A stretch of 64,000 nt of DNA from Cedecea neteri NBRC 105707 = ATCC 33855 (lineage in GTDB: Bacteria > Pseudomonadota > Gammaproteobacteria > Enterobacterales > Enterobacteriaceae): the NCBI RefSeq assembly GCF_001571265.1, contig NZ_BCTL01000040.1, forward strand, positions 1-64,000, written 5' to 3'. Positions 15,445-25,532 of this stretch are shown piece by piece (positions within the stretch are counted from its first letter, which is position 1; every line of letters begins with the position of its first letter). The position numbers and the translations under genes were made by a program. The notes under the pieces were generated by a model. It saw nothing but the letters and a program-made list of their open reading frames with translations. It was not told the DNA's origin and made no database searches.

Positions 15445-16910
15445 TGAAAAAAACACTCACTTTTTCCCTGCTGGCGGTGGCGGTTGTTGCCGCGCTGGCC
15501 GCGGGATATTACGCCGGGAAGCAGCAAACCTCTCAGCAACATACCGACACTCAGTCCCAACAGGAAAGCGGCCGCAAAGTGCTTTATTGGTACGATCCTA
15601 TGGTGCCGGGCCAGCGGTTCGATAAGCCGGGGAAATCGCCTTTTATGGATATGGCACTGGTTCCGCGCTATGCCGATGAAGTGGCCAACGATGGCGGCGT
15701 GACGGTCAGCAGCCGCCAGCAGCAAAACCTGGGCATTAAGACGGCCGCCGTTGAGCGTAAGGCCCTGAGCGTACCGTTTGCCGCTTTTGCCACCGTAACG
15801 CTGGACGAACGCAGCGTCCAGATCATTCCGGCCAGCGCTAACGGCATTGTGGAAACGCTGTACGTCAAAGCCCCGCAGCAGTATGTGAAAGCCGGAGAAC
15901 CGCTGGCACAGCTTTGGTTCCCGGAATGGACCGCCGCGCAACAGGAGTTTCTGGCGGTACGCAAGCTGGGTGACAGCGCTTTAACCGCCGCGGCGAGAGA
16001 GCGGCTGCAGCTGCAGTTTATGCCTGCGGAAGTGATTCGCCAGGTTGAACGCAGCGGCAAGCCGCAAACCCGTGTGACCGTTCGCGCAAAGCTTGCCGGG
16101 TATGTGAATAAACTGGAAGCACGGGAAGGACAGCAGGTGACCGCGAATGCCCCGCTGTTCGAAGTGGCAAGCCTTGATTCCGTCTGGATTGTGGTGGATT
16201 ACCCGCAGTCGCAGGCTCAGGCATTGCAGCCGGGAAGCCAGATTGTGGCCACCGCCGACAGCTGGCCTGGGGAGGTGTTTCGCGGGCGGGTAAGCGAACT
16301 GCTGCCGAACCTCGAAACCACCACCCGCACGCTGAAGGCGCGCATTGTGCTGGATAATCCGCAAATGAAGCTCAAGCCCGGCATGTACCTTAGCGTGCAT
16401 CTGGCAAATCAGCAGCCTCGCGCTGCCGTTCTCGCCGTGCCGGAGGAGTCGCTGATTGAAACCGGGAGCCAAAGTCGCGTGCTGGTGGCCGAAGAGGGTG
16501 GCCATTTCCGCCCGGTGAACGTGGTACCTGGCATCAGCGACAAAGGCTGGGTGGAAATTCTTTCCGGGCTGAATGAGGGTGAGAAAGTGGTCACTTCCGG
16601 CCAGTTCCTTATTGACTCAGAGGCGAGCCTGCGCAGCGCTTTGCCTGAACAGGAAGGGCAGCCTAAAGCTCAGTCAACGGCAAAAACCTACGATGGCGAA
16701 GGCGTGGTCAAAGCGGTCAGCGCGGAGGCCATTACTATTGCTCATCACCCCATCCCCGCCCTGAACTGGGGGGCGATGGTGATGCCGTTTGCGCTTAAAT
16801 CGCCGACTAACCTGAAACCCGGGGATTCGGTGATGTTCAGCTTTACGATGGATGACGAACAGGGGGCCGTGATTACCCACCTGATGCCGACGGCGGAGGC
16901 ACACAAATGA
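15444..16910 (+). CDS. cusB: CusB-type periplasmic adaptor with fused CusF domain
   Basis: The membrane fusion protein linking RND pump and outer channel. It has 488 residues, against about 407 in E. coli CusB. After an N-terminal membrane anchor (about 5-25) comes a heavy-metal-binding module with [11 protein letters not shown] and [12 protein letters not shown], then the usual barrel-sandwich, hairpin and membrane-proximal domains ([34 protein letters not shown]). Residues 414-488 form an added CusF-like domain with His434, Trp442, Met445 and Met447 in [16 protein letters not shown], the same spacing as in free CusF. SilB of Cupriavidus is known to have such a fusion. The stop overlaps the cusA start (ATGA). 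Confidence 0.92.
   Translation: MKKTLTFSLLAVAVVAALAAGYYAGKQQTSQQHTDTQSQQESGRKVLYWYDPMVPGQRFDKPGKSPFMDMALVPRYADEVANDGGVTVSSRQQQNLGIKTAAVERKALSVPFAAFATVTLDERSVQIIPASANGIVETLYVKAPQQYVKAGEPLAQLWFPEWTAAQQEFLAVRKLGDSALTAAARERLQLQFMPAEVIRQVERSGKPQTRVTVRAKLAGYVNKLEAREGQQVTANAPLFEVASLDSVWIVVDYPQSQAQALQPGSQIVATADSWPGEVFRGRVSELLPNLETTTRTLKARIVLDNPQMKLKPGMYLSVHLANQQPRAAVLAVPEESLIETGSQSRVLVAEEGGHFRPVNVVPGISDKGWVEILSGLNEGEKVVTSGQFLIDSEASLRSALPEQEGQPKAQSTAKTYDGEGVVKAVSAEAITIAHHPIPALNWGAMVMPFALKSPTNLKPGDSVMFSFTMDDEQGAVITHLMPTAEAHK
16683..16907 (+). other. CusF-like domain fused to the adaptor (part of cusB)
   Basis: This stretch encodes residues 414-488 of the adaptor. It aligns with the stand-alone CusF of the same operon: EGVVKKITADTVSIAHHP in CusF against [18 protein letters not shown] here, each followed by a Trp-x-x-Met-x-Met motif. 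Confidence 0.88.
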
Positions 16911-19900
16911 TTGCCGCCGTTATTCGCTGGTCGCTTAAAAATCGTCTACTGGTGGTGCTGGCCGCCATCATTATGGCGGCGTGGGGGCTTTGGTCGCTGC
17001 AGAGAGCGCCGCTGGATGCGCTGCCGGATCTCTCCGACGTGCAGGTGATTGTGCGGGTCAGCTATCCGGGTAAAGCGCCGCAAATCGTTGAGGACCAGGT
17101 CACGTATCCGCTGACCACCACCATGCTGTCCGTCCCGGGCGCTAAAACGGTGCGTGGTTTCTCTATGTTTGGCGATTCCTATGTCTACATTCTGTTCGAC
17201 GACGGGACCGATCCATACTGGGCGCGTTCCAGGGTGCTCGAATACCTGAGCCAGGTACAATCTCAGCTACCGCCAGAAGCCAAAGCCTCGCTGGGGCCGG
17301 ATGCTACCGGAGTTGGCTGGGTATATGAATATGCGCTGGTGGACAGAACCGGGAAGCATAGCCTGGCCGATCTGCGGGCTCTTCAGGACTGGACGCTGAA
17401 GTTTGAGCTGAAAACCGTGCCTAATGTCTCCGAAGTGGCAAGCGTCGGCGGCATGGTGCGTCAGTATCAGATTGTGCTCGATCCGGAGCGCATGAAAGCG
17501 CTGAATATTACCCATGAGCAGATCATTAACGCGGTAAAAAGCGCCAATCAGGAAGGCGGCGGCTCGGTGCTTGAAATGGGAGAGGCCGAGTATATGGTTC
17601 GCACCTCCGGCTATCTCAAAAATCTGGATGACTTCAAACAGGTTGTGATCGCCAGCCGCGAGGGCGTGCCGGTGCTGCTTTCTGATGTGGCTTCCGTGAG
17701 GCTTGGGCCGGAAATTCGTCGGGGCGTGGCGGAGTTTAACGGCGAGGGTGAAGTTGCCGGCGGCATTATCGTGATGCGCTATGGTAAAAATGCGCTTGAA
17801 ACCATCAATGCGGTAAAAGAAAAGCTGGCGCAGCTGCAGAAGAGCCTGCCCGCTGGCGTTGAAATTGTGCCGGTTTACGACCGCTCACATCTGATTGAAA
17901 ACGCGATAGAAACGCTCTCCCATAAGCTGCTGGAAGAGTTTATCGTTGTGGCCATTATTTGTTCGTTGTTCTTGTTCCACTTCCGCTCTGCACTGGTGGC
18001 GATAATTACCTTGCCGCTGGGGATTTTGGGCGCGTTTATCGTCATGCATTACCAGGGAGTGAATGCCAATATCATGTCGCTGGGCGGGATTGCGATTGCC
18101 ATTGGCGCGATGGTCGATGCGGCGATAGTGATGATTGAAAACATGCACAAAGTCCTCGAGCAGTGGCGGCACGAACATCCAGGAGAGCAGCCGCGCGGCG
18201 AGGATTACTGGCAAATATCCCAGCAGGCCGCCGTCGAAGTGGGGCCGGCGCTGTTCTGTAGCCTGCTGATCATTACCCTGTCGTTTATCCCTGTGTTCTC
18301 TCTTGAGGCGCAGGAGGGGAGGATGTTTTCTCCGCTGGCTTTTACCAAGACCTATTCTATGGCGGTGGCGGCAGGGCTGGGGATAACGCTGGTGCCGGTA
18401 CTGATGGGCTGGTTTATTCGCGGCAAAATCCCCGATGAAAAAGCCAATCCGATTAACCGTTGGCTGATTGCGGCCTATGAACCGGTTTTGGAAAAGGTGC
18501 TCGACCGGCCGAAGACAACGCTTGCGATAGCCGGCGTGCTGCTGGTGGCCACGCTTTGGCCGCTGAGCAAACTGGGCAGTGAGTTTATGCCACCGCTGGA
18601 TGAGGGGGATTTACTGTATATGCCTTCCACGCTGCCGGGGATTTCGACGCGCGAGGCTGGGCGATTGCTGCAGCAGACCGATCGTCTGATTAAGACTGTT
18701 CCGGAAGTTGAAACCGTTTTTGGTAAAGCCGGACGTGCCGAAACGGCCACCGATCCTGCGCCGTTAACCATGATTGAAACTACCATTCGCTTTAAGCCGC
18801 GTGACCAGTGGCGTCCTGGAATGACGATGGACAAGCTGGTGAATGAGCTGGACAACGTGGTGAAGGTGCCGGGCATTGCCAACGTGTGGGTGCCGCCTAT
18901 TCGTAACCGCCTGGACATGCTGGCTACCGGGATCAAAAGTCCGGTCGGAATAAAGGTGAACGGCAATAATATTGCTGCCATCGAGTCAGTCGCGGAACAG
19001 ATTGAGCGCGTGGTGAAGCAGGTGCCCGGCGTCACGTCGGCGCTGGCCGAACGTTTGGGCGGCGGGCGCTATGTGGACATCGACATCGATCGTCGCAAAG
19101 CGGCGCGCTATGGTGTTTCTGTTAAGGAACTTCAGTCGCTGGTGGCCACGGTTATTGGGGGTGAAAACATCGGTGAAACCATTGAGGGGCGTGAGCGTTT
19201 CCCTATAAACGTACGCTACCCACGTGAACTGCGCGATAACCTGCAAAAACTGCGTGATTTACCGGTTATCACCGCTAACGGCAGCCAACTGGCGCTTTCT
19301 GAACTGGCTAATATCTCCATCACGGAAGGGCCGCCAATGCTGAAGAGTGAAAATGCGCGTCTTTCAAACTGGATTTATGTCGACCTGCGGGGCCGTGATT
19401 TGAAGTCCGCAGTGGAGGATATGCAGCGTGCGGTGGCCGAGCAGGTGAAATTGCCTGAAGGTGTTTCTCTTTCATGGTCAGGGCAGTTTGAATACCTGGA
19501 ACGTGCGACGGCGAAATTAAAAATCGTCTTGCCTTTTACCTTGTTAATCATATTTGTACTGTTATATGTCACCTTCTCGAGAGTGAAAGATGCGCTATTA
19601 ATTATGGGGACTTTACCGTTCTCATTAATTGGCGGCGTATGGTTACTCTACCTGTTGGGATATAACCTGTCGGTGGCCGGAGCCGTTGGCTTTATTGCCC
19701 TGGCGGGGGTTGCTGCCGAATTTGGCGTGATCATGGTGCTTTATTTAAACCAGGCACTGGCTAAGCATCAGAAAACTGACAGCGTGCAGGATGGCGGTAT
19801 GCTGCGGCGCGCTATTCATGAAGGGGCGGTGTTGCGCGTCAGGCCGAAGGTGATGACGGTGGCCACCATTATGGCGGGTTTACTGCCGATTATGTGGGGC

Positions 19901-20026
19901 AACGGGACCGGATCGGAGGTGATGCGACGTATTGCCGCACCGATGATTGGAGGGATGGTGACGGCACCATTGTTGTCGATGCTGGTTATCCCTGCGGTAT
20001 ATATGCTGATTAAAAAACGGAAATAA
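16907..20026 (+). CDS. cusA: CusA/CzcA-family heavy-metal RND efflux pump
   Basis: Inner membrane proton antiporter that moves monovalent metal out through the adaptor and outer channel. It has 1039 residues, close to E. coli CusA (1047). HME-RND architecture is clear: helix 1 at about 14-30, a large periplasmic loop, six helices from about 340 to 520, a second periplasmic loop with the Met-containing cleft ([18 protein letters not shown]), and six C-terminal helices from about 865. Asp404 in [18 protein letters not shown] is the conserved proton-relay residue in helix 4. The presence of CusF rather than CzcD-type partners favours Cu(I)/Ag(I) over Zn/Co/Cd. It ends the operon. Confidence 0.94.
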   Translation: MIAAVIRWSLKNRLLVVLAAIIMAAWGLWSLQRAPLDALPDLSDVQVIVRVSYPGKAPQIVEDQVTYPLTTTMLSVPGAKTVRGFSMFGDSYVYILFDDGTDPYWARSRVLEYLSQVQSQLPPEAKASLGPDATGVGWVYEYALVDRTGKHSLADLRALQDWTLKFELKTVPNVSEVASVGGMVRQYQIVLDPERMKALNITHEQIINAVKSANQEGGGSVLEMGEAEYMVRTSGYLKNLDDFKQVVIASREGVPVLLSDVASVRLGPEIRRGVAEFNGEGEVAGGIIVMRYGKNALETINAVKEKLAQLQKSLPAGVEIVPVYDRSHLIENAIETLSHKLLEEFIVVAIICSLFLFHFRSALVAIITLPLGILGAFIVMHYQGVNANIMSLGGIAIAIGAMVDAAIVMIENMHKVLEQWRHEHPGEQPRGEDYWQISQQAAVEVGPALFCSLLIITLSFIPVFSLEAQEGRMFSPLAFTKTYSMAVAAGLGITLVPVLMGWFIRGKIPDEKANPINRWLIAAYEPVLEKVLDRPKTTLAIAGVLLVATLWPLSKLGSEFMPPLDEGDLLYMPSTLPGISTREAGRLLQQTDRLIKTVPEVETVFGKAGRAETATDPAPLTMIETTIRFKPRDQWRPGMTMDKLVNELDNVVKVPGIANVWVPPIRNRLDMLATGIKSPVGIKVNGNNIAAIESVAEQIERVVKQVPGVTSALAERLGGGRYVDIDIDRRKAARYGVSVKELQSLVATVIGGENIGETIEGRERFPINVRYPRELRDNLQKLRDLPVITANGSQLALSELANISITEGPPMLKSENARLSNWIYVDLRGRDLKSAVEDMQRAVAEQVKLPEGVSLSWSGQFEYLERATAKLKIVLPFTLLIIFVLLYVTFSRVKDALLIMGTLPFSLIGGVWLLYLLGYNLSVAGAVGFIALAGVAAEFGVIMVLYLNQALAKHQKTDSVQDGGMLRRAIHEGAVLRVRPKVMTVATIMAGLLPIMWGNGTGSEVMRRIAAPMIGGMVTAPLLSMLVIPAVYMLIKKRK

Positions 20027-20033
20027 CTTTGTC

Positions 20034-20065
20034 AGCCGGAGCGTATATAGTTATGCGCTTCGGCT
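20034..20065 (+). terminator. hairpin after cusA
   Basis: AGCCGGAGCG (20034-20043) pairs with CGCTTCGGCT (20056-20065) with one G-U pair. It lies just past the cusA stop. No proper T-run follows, so termination may be weak or factor-dependent. Confidence 0.5.
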
Positions 20066-20223
20066 TACAACCTTATTCATAATTGTCTGATGGCTGTTTG
20101 AGAATTTAGCGTGTAGAGCAGCGAATGCTGGACAATTTTCTTTACAACTCATGTGCTGATTTAGCTTTCATTGAGATATAATTCAGTAAGGTACCTGTCG
20201 AATTTTAATATGGTAATAACGAC

Positions 20224-20796
20224 GTGACTTACACGAATAAACTGTTCTCAACTTTGATTTTTGTTTGCACGCTAGGGTTGAGCGCTTCTGCCGCTGCTGC
20301 GGAAGGCGGCGTCTTCAGCAACGCATGGGAAACATTCTCCGGCCAGGTTTCTAAAACCTGGAACGAGCCAGAACATTATGACCTCTACGTGCCGGCGATT
20401 ACCTGGCACGCCCGCTTTGCCTATGACAAAGAAAAAACGGATCGCTATAACGAGCGGCCGTGGGGCGCCGGTTTTGGCCAGTCCCGCTGGGATGAAAACG
20501 GCAACTGGAACGGTATCTATTTGATGGCGTTCAAGGATTCTTTTAACAAATGGGAACCTATCGGCGGTTATGGTTGGGAGAAAACCTGGCGGCCGCTGAG
20601 CGATGATAATTTCCATTTAGGTCTGGGGTACACCGTCGGCGTCACTGCCCGCGATAACTGGAAATATATTCCTATCCCGGTTGTGCTGCCGCTGGCATCT
20701 ATTGGTTACGGCCCGGCAACCTTCCAGATGACCTACATTCCGGGAACCTATAATAACGGTAACGTCTACTTTGCGTGGATGCGGTTCCAGTTCTGA
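20224..20796 (+). CDS. pagP: lipid A palmitoyltransferase PagP
   Basis: Outer membrane enzyme that moves palmitate from phospholipid to lipid A. The precursor has 190 residues. The signal peptide is roughly residues 1-26 (ending SAAAAEGG); the mature N-terminal helix is followed by an eight-strand barrel. Conserved text includes [39 protein letters not shown] with the Asp-Ser pair of the active site, and the C-terminal [12 protein letters not shown]. The start is GTG at 20224; an upstream ATG is out of frame. The ribosome site is poor. In E. coli it directly follows dcuC; here the copper operon intervenes. Confidence 0.95.
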   Translation: MTYTNKLFSTLIFVCTLGLSASAAAAEGGVFSNAWETFSGQVSKTWNEPEHYDLYVPAITWHARFAYDKEKTDRYNERPWGAGFGQSRWDENGNWNGIYLMAFKDSFNKWEPIGGYGWEKTWRPLSDDNFHLGLGYTVGVTARDNWKYIPIPVVLPLASIGYGPATFQMTYIPGTYNNGNVYFAWMRFQF

Positions 20797-20913
20797 TTTT
20801 GTCCACCTGAAGTCGGTGAAAACTGAGGGTTTTTATACCCCTTTAAAAACAAGGTGTAATGCGCAAGCTAGTAAAAAGTTAGCGACTTTTATCACTTTTT
20901 AGCAATTCTGGAC

Positions 20914-20942
20914 TGGACAAAAGCCACCACAATTGTTGTACT
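20914..20942 (+). promoter_or_regulatory. sigma-70 promoter of cspE
   Basis: TGGACA (20914-20919) and TGTACT (20937-20942) are separated by 17 bases. The start site would fall near 20949, which places a hairpin at the very 5' end of the message. Confidence 0.55.
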
Positions 20943-20948
20943 GATGCC

Positions 20949-20973
20949 CGACACAGCATTTGTGTCGTTTTTT
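20949..20973 (+). promoter_or_regulatory. terminator-like hairpin in the cspE leader
   Basis: CGACACA-GCATT-TGTGTCG is a perfect 7-bp stem followed by six T residues, 18 bases before the cspE ATG. There is no room for a promoter between it and the gene, so cspE messages must start at or before it. It may be an attenuator, a 5' stabilising hairpin, or a pagP terminator overlapping the cspE start. Confidence 0.65.
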
Positions 20974-20991
20974 CATGTAAAGGTAATTTTG

Positions 20992-21201
20992 ATGTCTAAG
21001 ATTAAAGGTAACGTTAAGTGGTTTAATGAATCCAAAGGCTTCGGCTTCATTACTCCGGAAGATGGCAGCAAAGACGTGTTCGTACACTTCTCTGCAATCC
21101 AGAGCAATGGTTTCAAAACCCTGGCTGAAGGCCAGCGCGTTGAGTTTGAAATCACTAACGGTGCCAAAGGCCCTTCTGCTGCAAACGTAATGCCTATCTA
21201 A
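20992..21201 (+). CDS. cspE: cold-shock-family RNA chaperone CspE
   Basis: A constitutively made single-stranded nucleic-acid binding protein of 69 residues that melts RNA hairpins and acts as a transcription antiterminator. Both RNA-binding motifs are present, KGFGFITP (RNP1) and VFVHF (RNP2). The frame is open 16 codons further upstream, but [12 protein letters not shown] is the family N-terminus and has an AAGGTAA ribosome site. A strong terminator follows, so the message is monocistronic. Confidence 0.96.
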   Translation: MSKIKGNVKWFNESKGFGFITPEDGSKDVFVHFSAIQSNGFKTLAEGQRVEFEITNGAKGPSAANVMPI

Positions 21202-21220
21202 GTCATTACCAGTAGAATAT

Positions 21221-21248
21221 AAAAACCCGCCAAGGCGGGTTTTTTTTT
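21221..21248 (+). terminator. terminator of cspE
   Basis: AAAAACCCGCC pairs with GGCGGGTTTTT across AA-type loop bases and continues into a run of nine T residues, 20 bases after the cspE stop. Confidence 0.92.
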
Positions 21249-21260
21249 GCCTGCGACTTT

Positions 21261-21347
21261 TCAGGCAAACAGATACGTTTTCAAAAACAACCCAACGATA
21301 ACGACGCTTATCAGCACGCTCGCCCAGCCGGTTATTTGCTCTTTCAT
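21261..21347 (-). CDS. possible 28-residue membrane peptide
   Basis: On the minus strand an ATG at 21347 with a strong GGGGGAG ribosome site opens a frame of 28 codons, reading MKEQITGWASVLIS then VVIVGLFLKTYLFA. A Lys/Glu start, about 20 hydrophobic residues and a short end give the shape of a small single-pass membrane protein. It lies between the cspE terminator and crcB, on the same strand as crcB. I do not recognise it. The quality of the ribosome site is the main reason to list it. Confidence 0.45.
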   Translation of the reverse strand: MKEQITGWASVLISVVIVGLFLKTYLFA

Positions 21348-21418
21348 TGCCCACTCCCCCAAAGATATGGCTGGGATAGTGGCAGAGAAAAATTAAGCTA
21401 ACATTAACGCCCTAGGGG

Positions 21419-21802
21419 TTATTGGGTCACGAAAAGGGAAACCAGCCAAAATGCGAGCGCGGTCATTATAAACGAGCCCGCCAGGTTGAGCAGGACGTTC
21501 ATGCCGGCCCACATCAATCGCCCATCCTGCAGCAGCAAAACCACTTCCGCAGAGAACGTCGAAAACGTTGTCAGGCCGCCGCAGAAACCAGTGGTGATCA
21601 GCAGCTTCCACATCGGGTCGACGTTGCTGAAACGGCTGAACAGCGCCAGCCCAAGGCCGATGATAAACGCCCCGGTCAGGTTGGCGATTAGCGTTCCGAT
21701 GGGGATCCCCATATGCAGGGGATTGAGCTTCATACTGAGAAACCAGCGTGCTACGCTGCCCATCCCGCCGCCGATAAAGACGGCGAATAGCATCTGAATC
21801 AC
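21419..21802 (-). CDS. crcB: fluoride channel CrcB/Fluc
   Basis: Dimeric inner membrane fluoride channel that expels toxic fluoride. It has 127 residues and four hydrophobic helices. Family motifs are [10 protein letters not shown] near the N-terminus, [14 protein letters not shown] in helix 2, and [13 protein letters not shown], whose Phe and Thr residues line the pore and break helix 3. It is transcribed divergently from ybeM with about 100 bases between. A fluoride riboswitch was looked for in that gap and not found. Confidence 0.95.
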   Translation of the reverse strand: MIQMLFAVFIGGGMGSVARWFLSMKLNPLHMGIPIGTLIANLTGAFIIGLGLALFSRFSNVDPMWKLLITTGFCGGLTTFSTFSAEVVLLLQDGRLMWAGMNVLLNLAGSFIMTALAFWLVSLFVTQ

Positions 21803-21906
21803 GATTAATCCTTATTAAACATCAGCAATGGGAAAAGTGTAGCGTTCAGGTCGGGAGATTTATACCCAATATGCTGTAATTAATCCTTTGAGCGGCGAGG
21901 TGGAAT

Positions 21907-22695
21907 ATGAAGGTGGCGGTCGGGCAGTTTGTGGTGGGATCAGTCTGGCAGGAAAATGCGGCAACCTGCGTACGGTTGATGGCGCAGGCGGCGGGGAAGG
22001 GCGCCGATTTGCTGGTATTGCCGGAGGCCGTCCTGGCAAGGGATGATAATGACCCGGATATGTCGGTGAAGTCAGCGCAGCCGCTTGACGGTGGCTATGT
22101 AGAACAGCTGCGGGCTGAAAGCCGGAAGAACGGCATGACAACGGTGTTAACGCTGCATGTGCCTACCGGCGACGGACGGGCGGCAAATACCTTGCTGGCC
22201 ATTCGTGGCGGTGAGATTGTGGCAAGCTATCAAAAAATTCATTTGTATGACGCTTTCAGCGTGCAGGAGTCCCGGCTGGTGGATGCCGGAGCAAGCCTGG
22301 CCCCCTTGATTAAGGTGGCCGGCATGAACGTTGGGCTAATGACCTGCTACGACCTTCGTTTTCCTGACATGGCGCTGAGCCTGGCGCTTAGCGGAGCAGA
22401 GGTTCTGGTTCTGCCAGCGGCATGGCTAAAAGGCCCGCATAAAGAGGCTCATTGGGCGACTCTGCTGGCTGCCCGAGCGCTGGATTCGACTTGTTACGTG
22501 GTGGCCTCCGGAGAGTGCGGTAATAAAAATATTGGCCAAAGCAGAATTGTCGATCCGTTGGGCGTGACCGTTGCCGCCGCGGCCGAAGTGCCTGAACTGA
22601 TTTTTGCCGAGGTAAACGCAGAGCGAGTCGCGGCAGTCAGACAAATGCTGCCGGTATTGCTTAATCGCCGGTTTGCGGCTCCGCAAATGCTATGA
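21907..22695 (+). CDS. ybeM: deaminated glutathione amidase (nitrilase family)
   Basis: A carbon-nitrogen hydrolase of the Nit1 type that repairs deaminated glutathione. It has 262 residues and the complete nitrilase triad: Glu40 (LLVLPEAVL), Lys110 (SYQKIHLYD) and Cys147 ([13 protein letters not shown]). The alpha-beta-beta-alpha fold order is normal. In E. coli K-12 the gene is disrupted, whereas this copy is intact. It lies between crcB and tatE as in E. coli. Confidence 0.92.
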   Translation: MKVAVGQFVVGSVWQENAATCVRLMAQAAGKGADLLVLPEAVLARDDNDPDMSVKSAQPLDGGYVEQLRAESRKNGMTTVLTLHVPTGDGRAANTLLAIRGGEIVASYQKIHLYDAFSVQESRLVDAGASLAPLIKVAGMNVGLMTCYDLRFPDMALSLALSGAEVLVLPAAWLKGPHKEAHWATLLAARALDSTCYVVASGECGNKNIGQSRIVDPLGVTVAAAAEVPELIFAEVNAERVAAVRQMLPVLLNRRFAAPQML

Positions 22696-22824
22696 TGTTT
22701 TTTTAAGCAAACCTTGATTCACCTTGTTACAGATTGCTATTGTGTCGCGCGGGCAAATGTCCGTTAATGCAATCAGGTCTTTTATTCGCCGTTGTCACGG
22801 CACGCATCACAAAAGAAGGTAGGT

Positions 22825-23031
22825 ATGGGAGAGATTAGTATCACTAAGCTGCTGGTTGTCGGCGCGCTGATCGTATTGCTGTTTGGTACCAAGAAGCTGC
22901 GCACGCTGGGCGGCGATCTCGGTTCTGCCATCAAAGGCTTTAAGAAAGCGATGGCTGAAGACGACAGTGGCAAAAAGCCCGATACCGAAGCTGAAGCCTC
23001 TGCAGAACAGCGCATCGTTCATAAAGACTGA
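22825..23031 (+). CDS. tatE: Sec-independent protein translocase subunit TatE
   Basis: A TatA paralogue that takes part in twin-arginine export of folded proteins. It has 68 residues: an N-terminal membrane helix ([19 protein letters not shown]), the [14 protein letters not shown] hinge, and an amphipathic helix ([11 protein letters not shown]), then a charged tail. The frame is open 11 codons upstream; the ATG at 22825 with its AGGTAGGT ribosome site is the conserved start. It is a single gene followed by a terminator. Confidence 0.95.
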   Translation: MGEISITKLLVVGALIVLLFGTKKLRTLGGDLGSAIKGFKKAMAEDDSGKKPDTEAEASAEQRIVHKD

Positions 23032-23049
23032 ATGACGACTGCAAAATAA

Positions 23050-23077
23050 AAACCGGCTCATAATGGCCGGTTTTTTT
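23050..23077 (+). terminator. terminator between tatE and lipA
   Basis: AACCGGC and GCCGGTT form a stem followed by seven T residues on the plus strand; A-rich bases on the other side allow use from lipA as well. Confidence 0.88.
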
Positions 23078-23115
23078 ATGGATGTCAGTTTAAACGTAAC
23101 AATGTGTAACTACTG

Positions 23116-24081
23116 TTACTTCACTTCCATGCCTTTTGCCTGCAGGTCGGCGTGGTAGGAGGAGCGGACAAACGGGCCACAGGCGGCGTGGGTGAAGCCC
23201 ATCGCCAGCGCTTCCGCTTTCATCTCTTCAAACTCATCAGGGCTAACGTAACGCTGCACCGGTAAGTGGTGACGGCTTGGCTGCAGATACTGGCCCAGCG
23301 TCAGCATGGTCACCCCGTGGCGGCGCAGGTCGCGCATCACTTCAATGATTTCTTCGTTGGTTTCACCCAGACCTACCATCAGGCCGGACTTGGTTGGGAT
23401 ATGCGGATGCGCTTCTTTGAAACGCTCAAGCAGCTTCAGTGACCAGTTGTAGTCTGCGCCAGGACGGACGTTGCGGTAGACGCGCGGCACGTTTTCCAGG
23501 TTGTGGTTGAACACGTCTGGTGGCGTCGCGGTCAGGATATCCAGTGCGCGATCCATACGGCCACGGAAATCCGGAACCAGCGTTTCGATTTTGATGGTTG
23601 GGTTTTTTTCGCGGATAGCACGAATACAGTCTGCGAAGTGCTGAGCACCGCCGTCGCGCAGATCGTCGCGGTCTACGGAGGTGATAACCACGTAGCGCAG
23701 GCCCATGTCGGCAATAGTCTGTGCCAGTTTTTCAGGCTCGTTAGCGTCTGGCGCAACCGGGCGGCCATGTGCGACGTCACAGAATGGGCAACGGCGCGTA
23801 CAAATGGCGCCCAGAATCATAAAGGTCGCGGTGCCGTGGTTAAAACATTCAGCGAGGTTAGGGCAGGACGCTTCTTCGCAAACGGAATGCAGACCATTTT
23901 TGCGCATCGCCGCTTTAATGCCCTGGATACGGGTTGAGTCAGACGGAAGTTTGATTTTCATCCATTCTGGCTTTCTCAACAGCTCCTGGCGCTCTGTCAC
24001 CACGTTTTTAACCGGGATCAGAGCCATTTTATCGGCGTCGCGGTATTTAACGCCGCGTTCCATCACAATGGGTTTGCTCAT
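23116..24081 (-). CDS. lipA: lipoyl synthase
   Basis: Radical-SAM enzyme that inserts two sulfurs into octanoyl groups on lipoyl domains. It has 321 residues, as in E. coli. The auxiliary cluster cysteines are Cys68, Cys73 and Cys79 ([12 protein letters not shown]) and the radical-SAM cysteines are Cys94, Cys98 and Cys101 (CTRRCPFC). The C-terminal RSSYHA motif supplies the serine ligand of the auxiliary cluster. lipB, which makes its substrate, lies about 1.5 kb upstream on the same strand, with ybeF between. Confidence 0.97.
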   Translation of the reverse strand: MSKPIVMERGVKYRDADKMALIPVKNVVTERQELLRKPEWMKIKLPSDSTRIQGIKAAMRKNGLHSVCEEASCPNLAECFNHGTATFMILGAICTRRCPFCDVAHGRPVAPDANEPEKLAQTIADMGLRYVVITSVDRDDLRDGGAQHFADCIRAIREKNPTIKIETLVPDFRGRMDRALDILTATPPDVFNHNLENVPRVYRNVRPGADYNWSLKLLERFKEAHPHIPTKSGLMVGLGETNEEIIEVMRDLRRHGVTMLTLGQYLQPSRHHLPVQRYVSPDEFEEMKAEALAMGFTHAACGPFVRSSYHADLQAKGMEVK

Positions 24082-24277
24082 AGGGTGCGTATTCCAGTTG
24101 CGGATAATGAAGTCAGGCTAATTCAAGCTAAGTTAGGATCTATCAACTATTTTTGAATTAATGGCCGGGAGTATATCATCACGGCCAGGGAGAATCAGTA
24201 TACCCCAACATGAAATGGAGAAAGAATTGTAAATGGGTTGTTGTTTTGTGCTAAATGCGAGGTTAACGGGCATGGTG

Positions 24278-24308
24278 TTCACCTCTGAAACGTCCGGTAA
24301 GAGGTGAA
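24278..24308 (-). terminator. hairpin after ybeF
   Basis: TTCACCTCT (24278-24286) and AGAGGTGAA (24300-24308) form a perfect 9-bp stem with a 13-base loop, 12 bases past the ybeF stop. There is no T-run, so it may stabilise the message end. Confidence 0.5.
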
Positions 24309-24320
24309 AACCACTGGGAA

Positions 24321-25277
24321 TCAGGCAAACTCGGTGCTTATGGCTTTGATTATCTCCTGCAAAACCGTATCCCGAATGCTTAGCTTGTTAAAATGCATGC
24401 TGGTTTCCATTGTTTTATCGGCAAACAGATCACAGTCAACGGCCTGCAGGCGCCACGTCTCTTTAAACATTTCGTACAGCCGCCAGGGCATGAAGCCCAG
24501 CAAATCGCTGCTGCCTAACAGCGAGGATAGGGTGACGTAGTTATAGCTGCTAAATGCTATCTGCCTGTTGGGAAGCCGCTCGCTGATCTCCTGGCGCAGG
24601 TCGCGCAGCAGGTCATCCTGCATGATCAGGAAGGTGTGCTCCATGTTTTGCAGATCTTCTCGAGTTAGTCGCTGTTCAAGACAGGGGTGACCTTCCCGGC
24701 AGACCACGGCGATACTTTCCTGATACAGCGGTACGCTGGTGATTGTTCGCGCATAGTGGCGGCTGGTGTCGATAATAAGGTCGGTCTGAAACTGGCTTAG
24801 CTGAGACTCGCCGTCATTAATTGGCACGTTGCGAATAAGCAGATTCGGGTTAACTTTGCGGATCGCAGAATAGACTTTAGGGATAACTAAAGCCCCAATA
24901 GACGGCTGAGTGGCAATGGTGATGGTGCGTTGCTGATCGTTGCTGCTGTTAAAATCCAGCGCGCCAAGAATCGATTCCAGTCCCTGGCTGATATATTCGT
25001 GCAGATGTGCCGCATACGCCGTCGGCGTGACGCCCTGGCCTTTGCGGATGAATAAAGGATCGGGAAAAATATAGCGCAACTTTTGGATAGACTGGCTGAT
25101 GGCCGAGGGCGTGAGGTTAAGCACTCTGGCTGCATTGACGATGCCTTTATGAATGTAGACAGCCTCAAAAATGGTCAGCAAGTTTAAATCTATGTTGCGT
25201 AACGTCTTGAATACGGGATAGTTGTTTTCACCATCGCGATCCACGATTTTTTTCTCAGACAGTGGGTTTTGCCCCAT
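24321..25277 (-). CDS. ybeF: LysR-family transcriptional regulator YbeF
   Basis: A LysR-type regulator of 318 residues. The N-terminal winged helix-turn-helix lies at about residues 30-88 (DLNLLTIFEAVYIHKGIVNA, then RVLNLTPSAISQSIQKLR), and the effector-binding domain fills the rest (TITIATQPSIGALVIPKV). The N-terminus carries about 25 residues before the DNA-binding domain. Position between lipB and lipA matches E. coli ybeF. The direct targets cannot be read from the sequence. Confidence 0.9.
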   Translation of the reverse strand: MGQNPLSEKKIVDRDGENNYPVFKTLRNIDLNLLTIFEAVYIHKGIVNAARVLNLTPSAISQSIQKLRYIFPDPLFIRKGQGVTPTAYAAHLHEYISQGLESILGALDFNSSNDQQRTITIATQPSIGALVIPKVYSAIRKVNPNLLIRNVPINDGESQLSQFQTDLIIDTSRHYARTITSVPLYQESIAVVCREGHPCLEQRLTREDLQNMEHTFLIMQDDLLRDLRQEISERLPNRQIAFSSYNYVTLSSLLGSSDLLGFMPWRLYEMFKETWRLQAVDCDLFADKTMETSMHFNKLSIRDTVLQEIIKAISTEFA

Positions 25278-25532
25278 GTCAGGTCTCCGTTAAAAAAATA
25301 AAGAATATTATATTTATAGATACAAATAGAGCATTTGGGGGAATTAGCGTAGTTATTTTGCCAACCCAAGCACGAATAAGAAAAATTAAGCGGCAGAAAA
25401 GGTTTCTGGGCTGTCATATTATTTAAATAATGACGTTTCTGAATTATCCAACTAGTGATTATAACTGACGGGCTATCGGGATTTTACAGAGGGTAATATC
25501 AGGCCAGAAGAGGAAACTTGCTGGCCAGTCGA

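Noticed and set aside
20100-20223. PhoP box upstream of pagP
   Set aside because: One TGTTTG half is present, but no second half at the required 11-base spacing.
21803-21906. Fluoride riboswitch upstream of crcB
   Set aside because: A GCTGATG string is present but the conserved GG-GATG start and pseudoknot partners of the crcB motif are missing.
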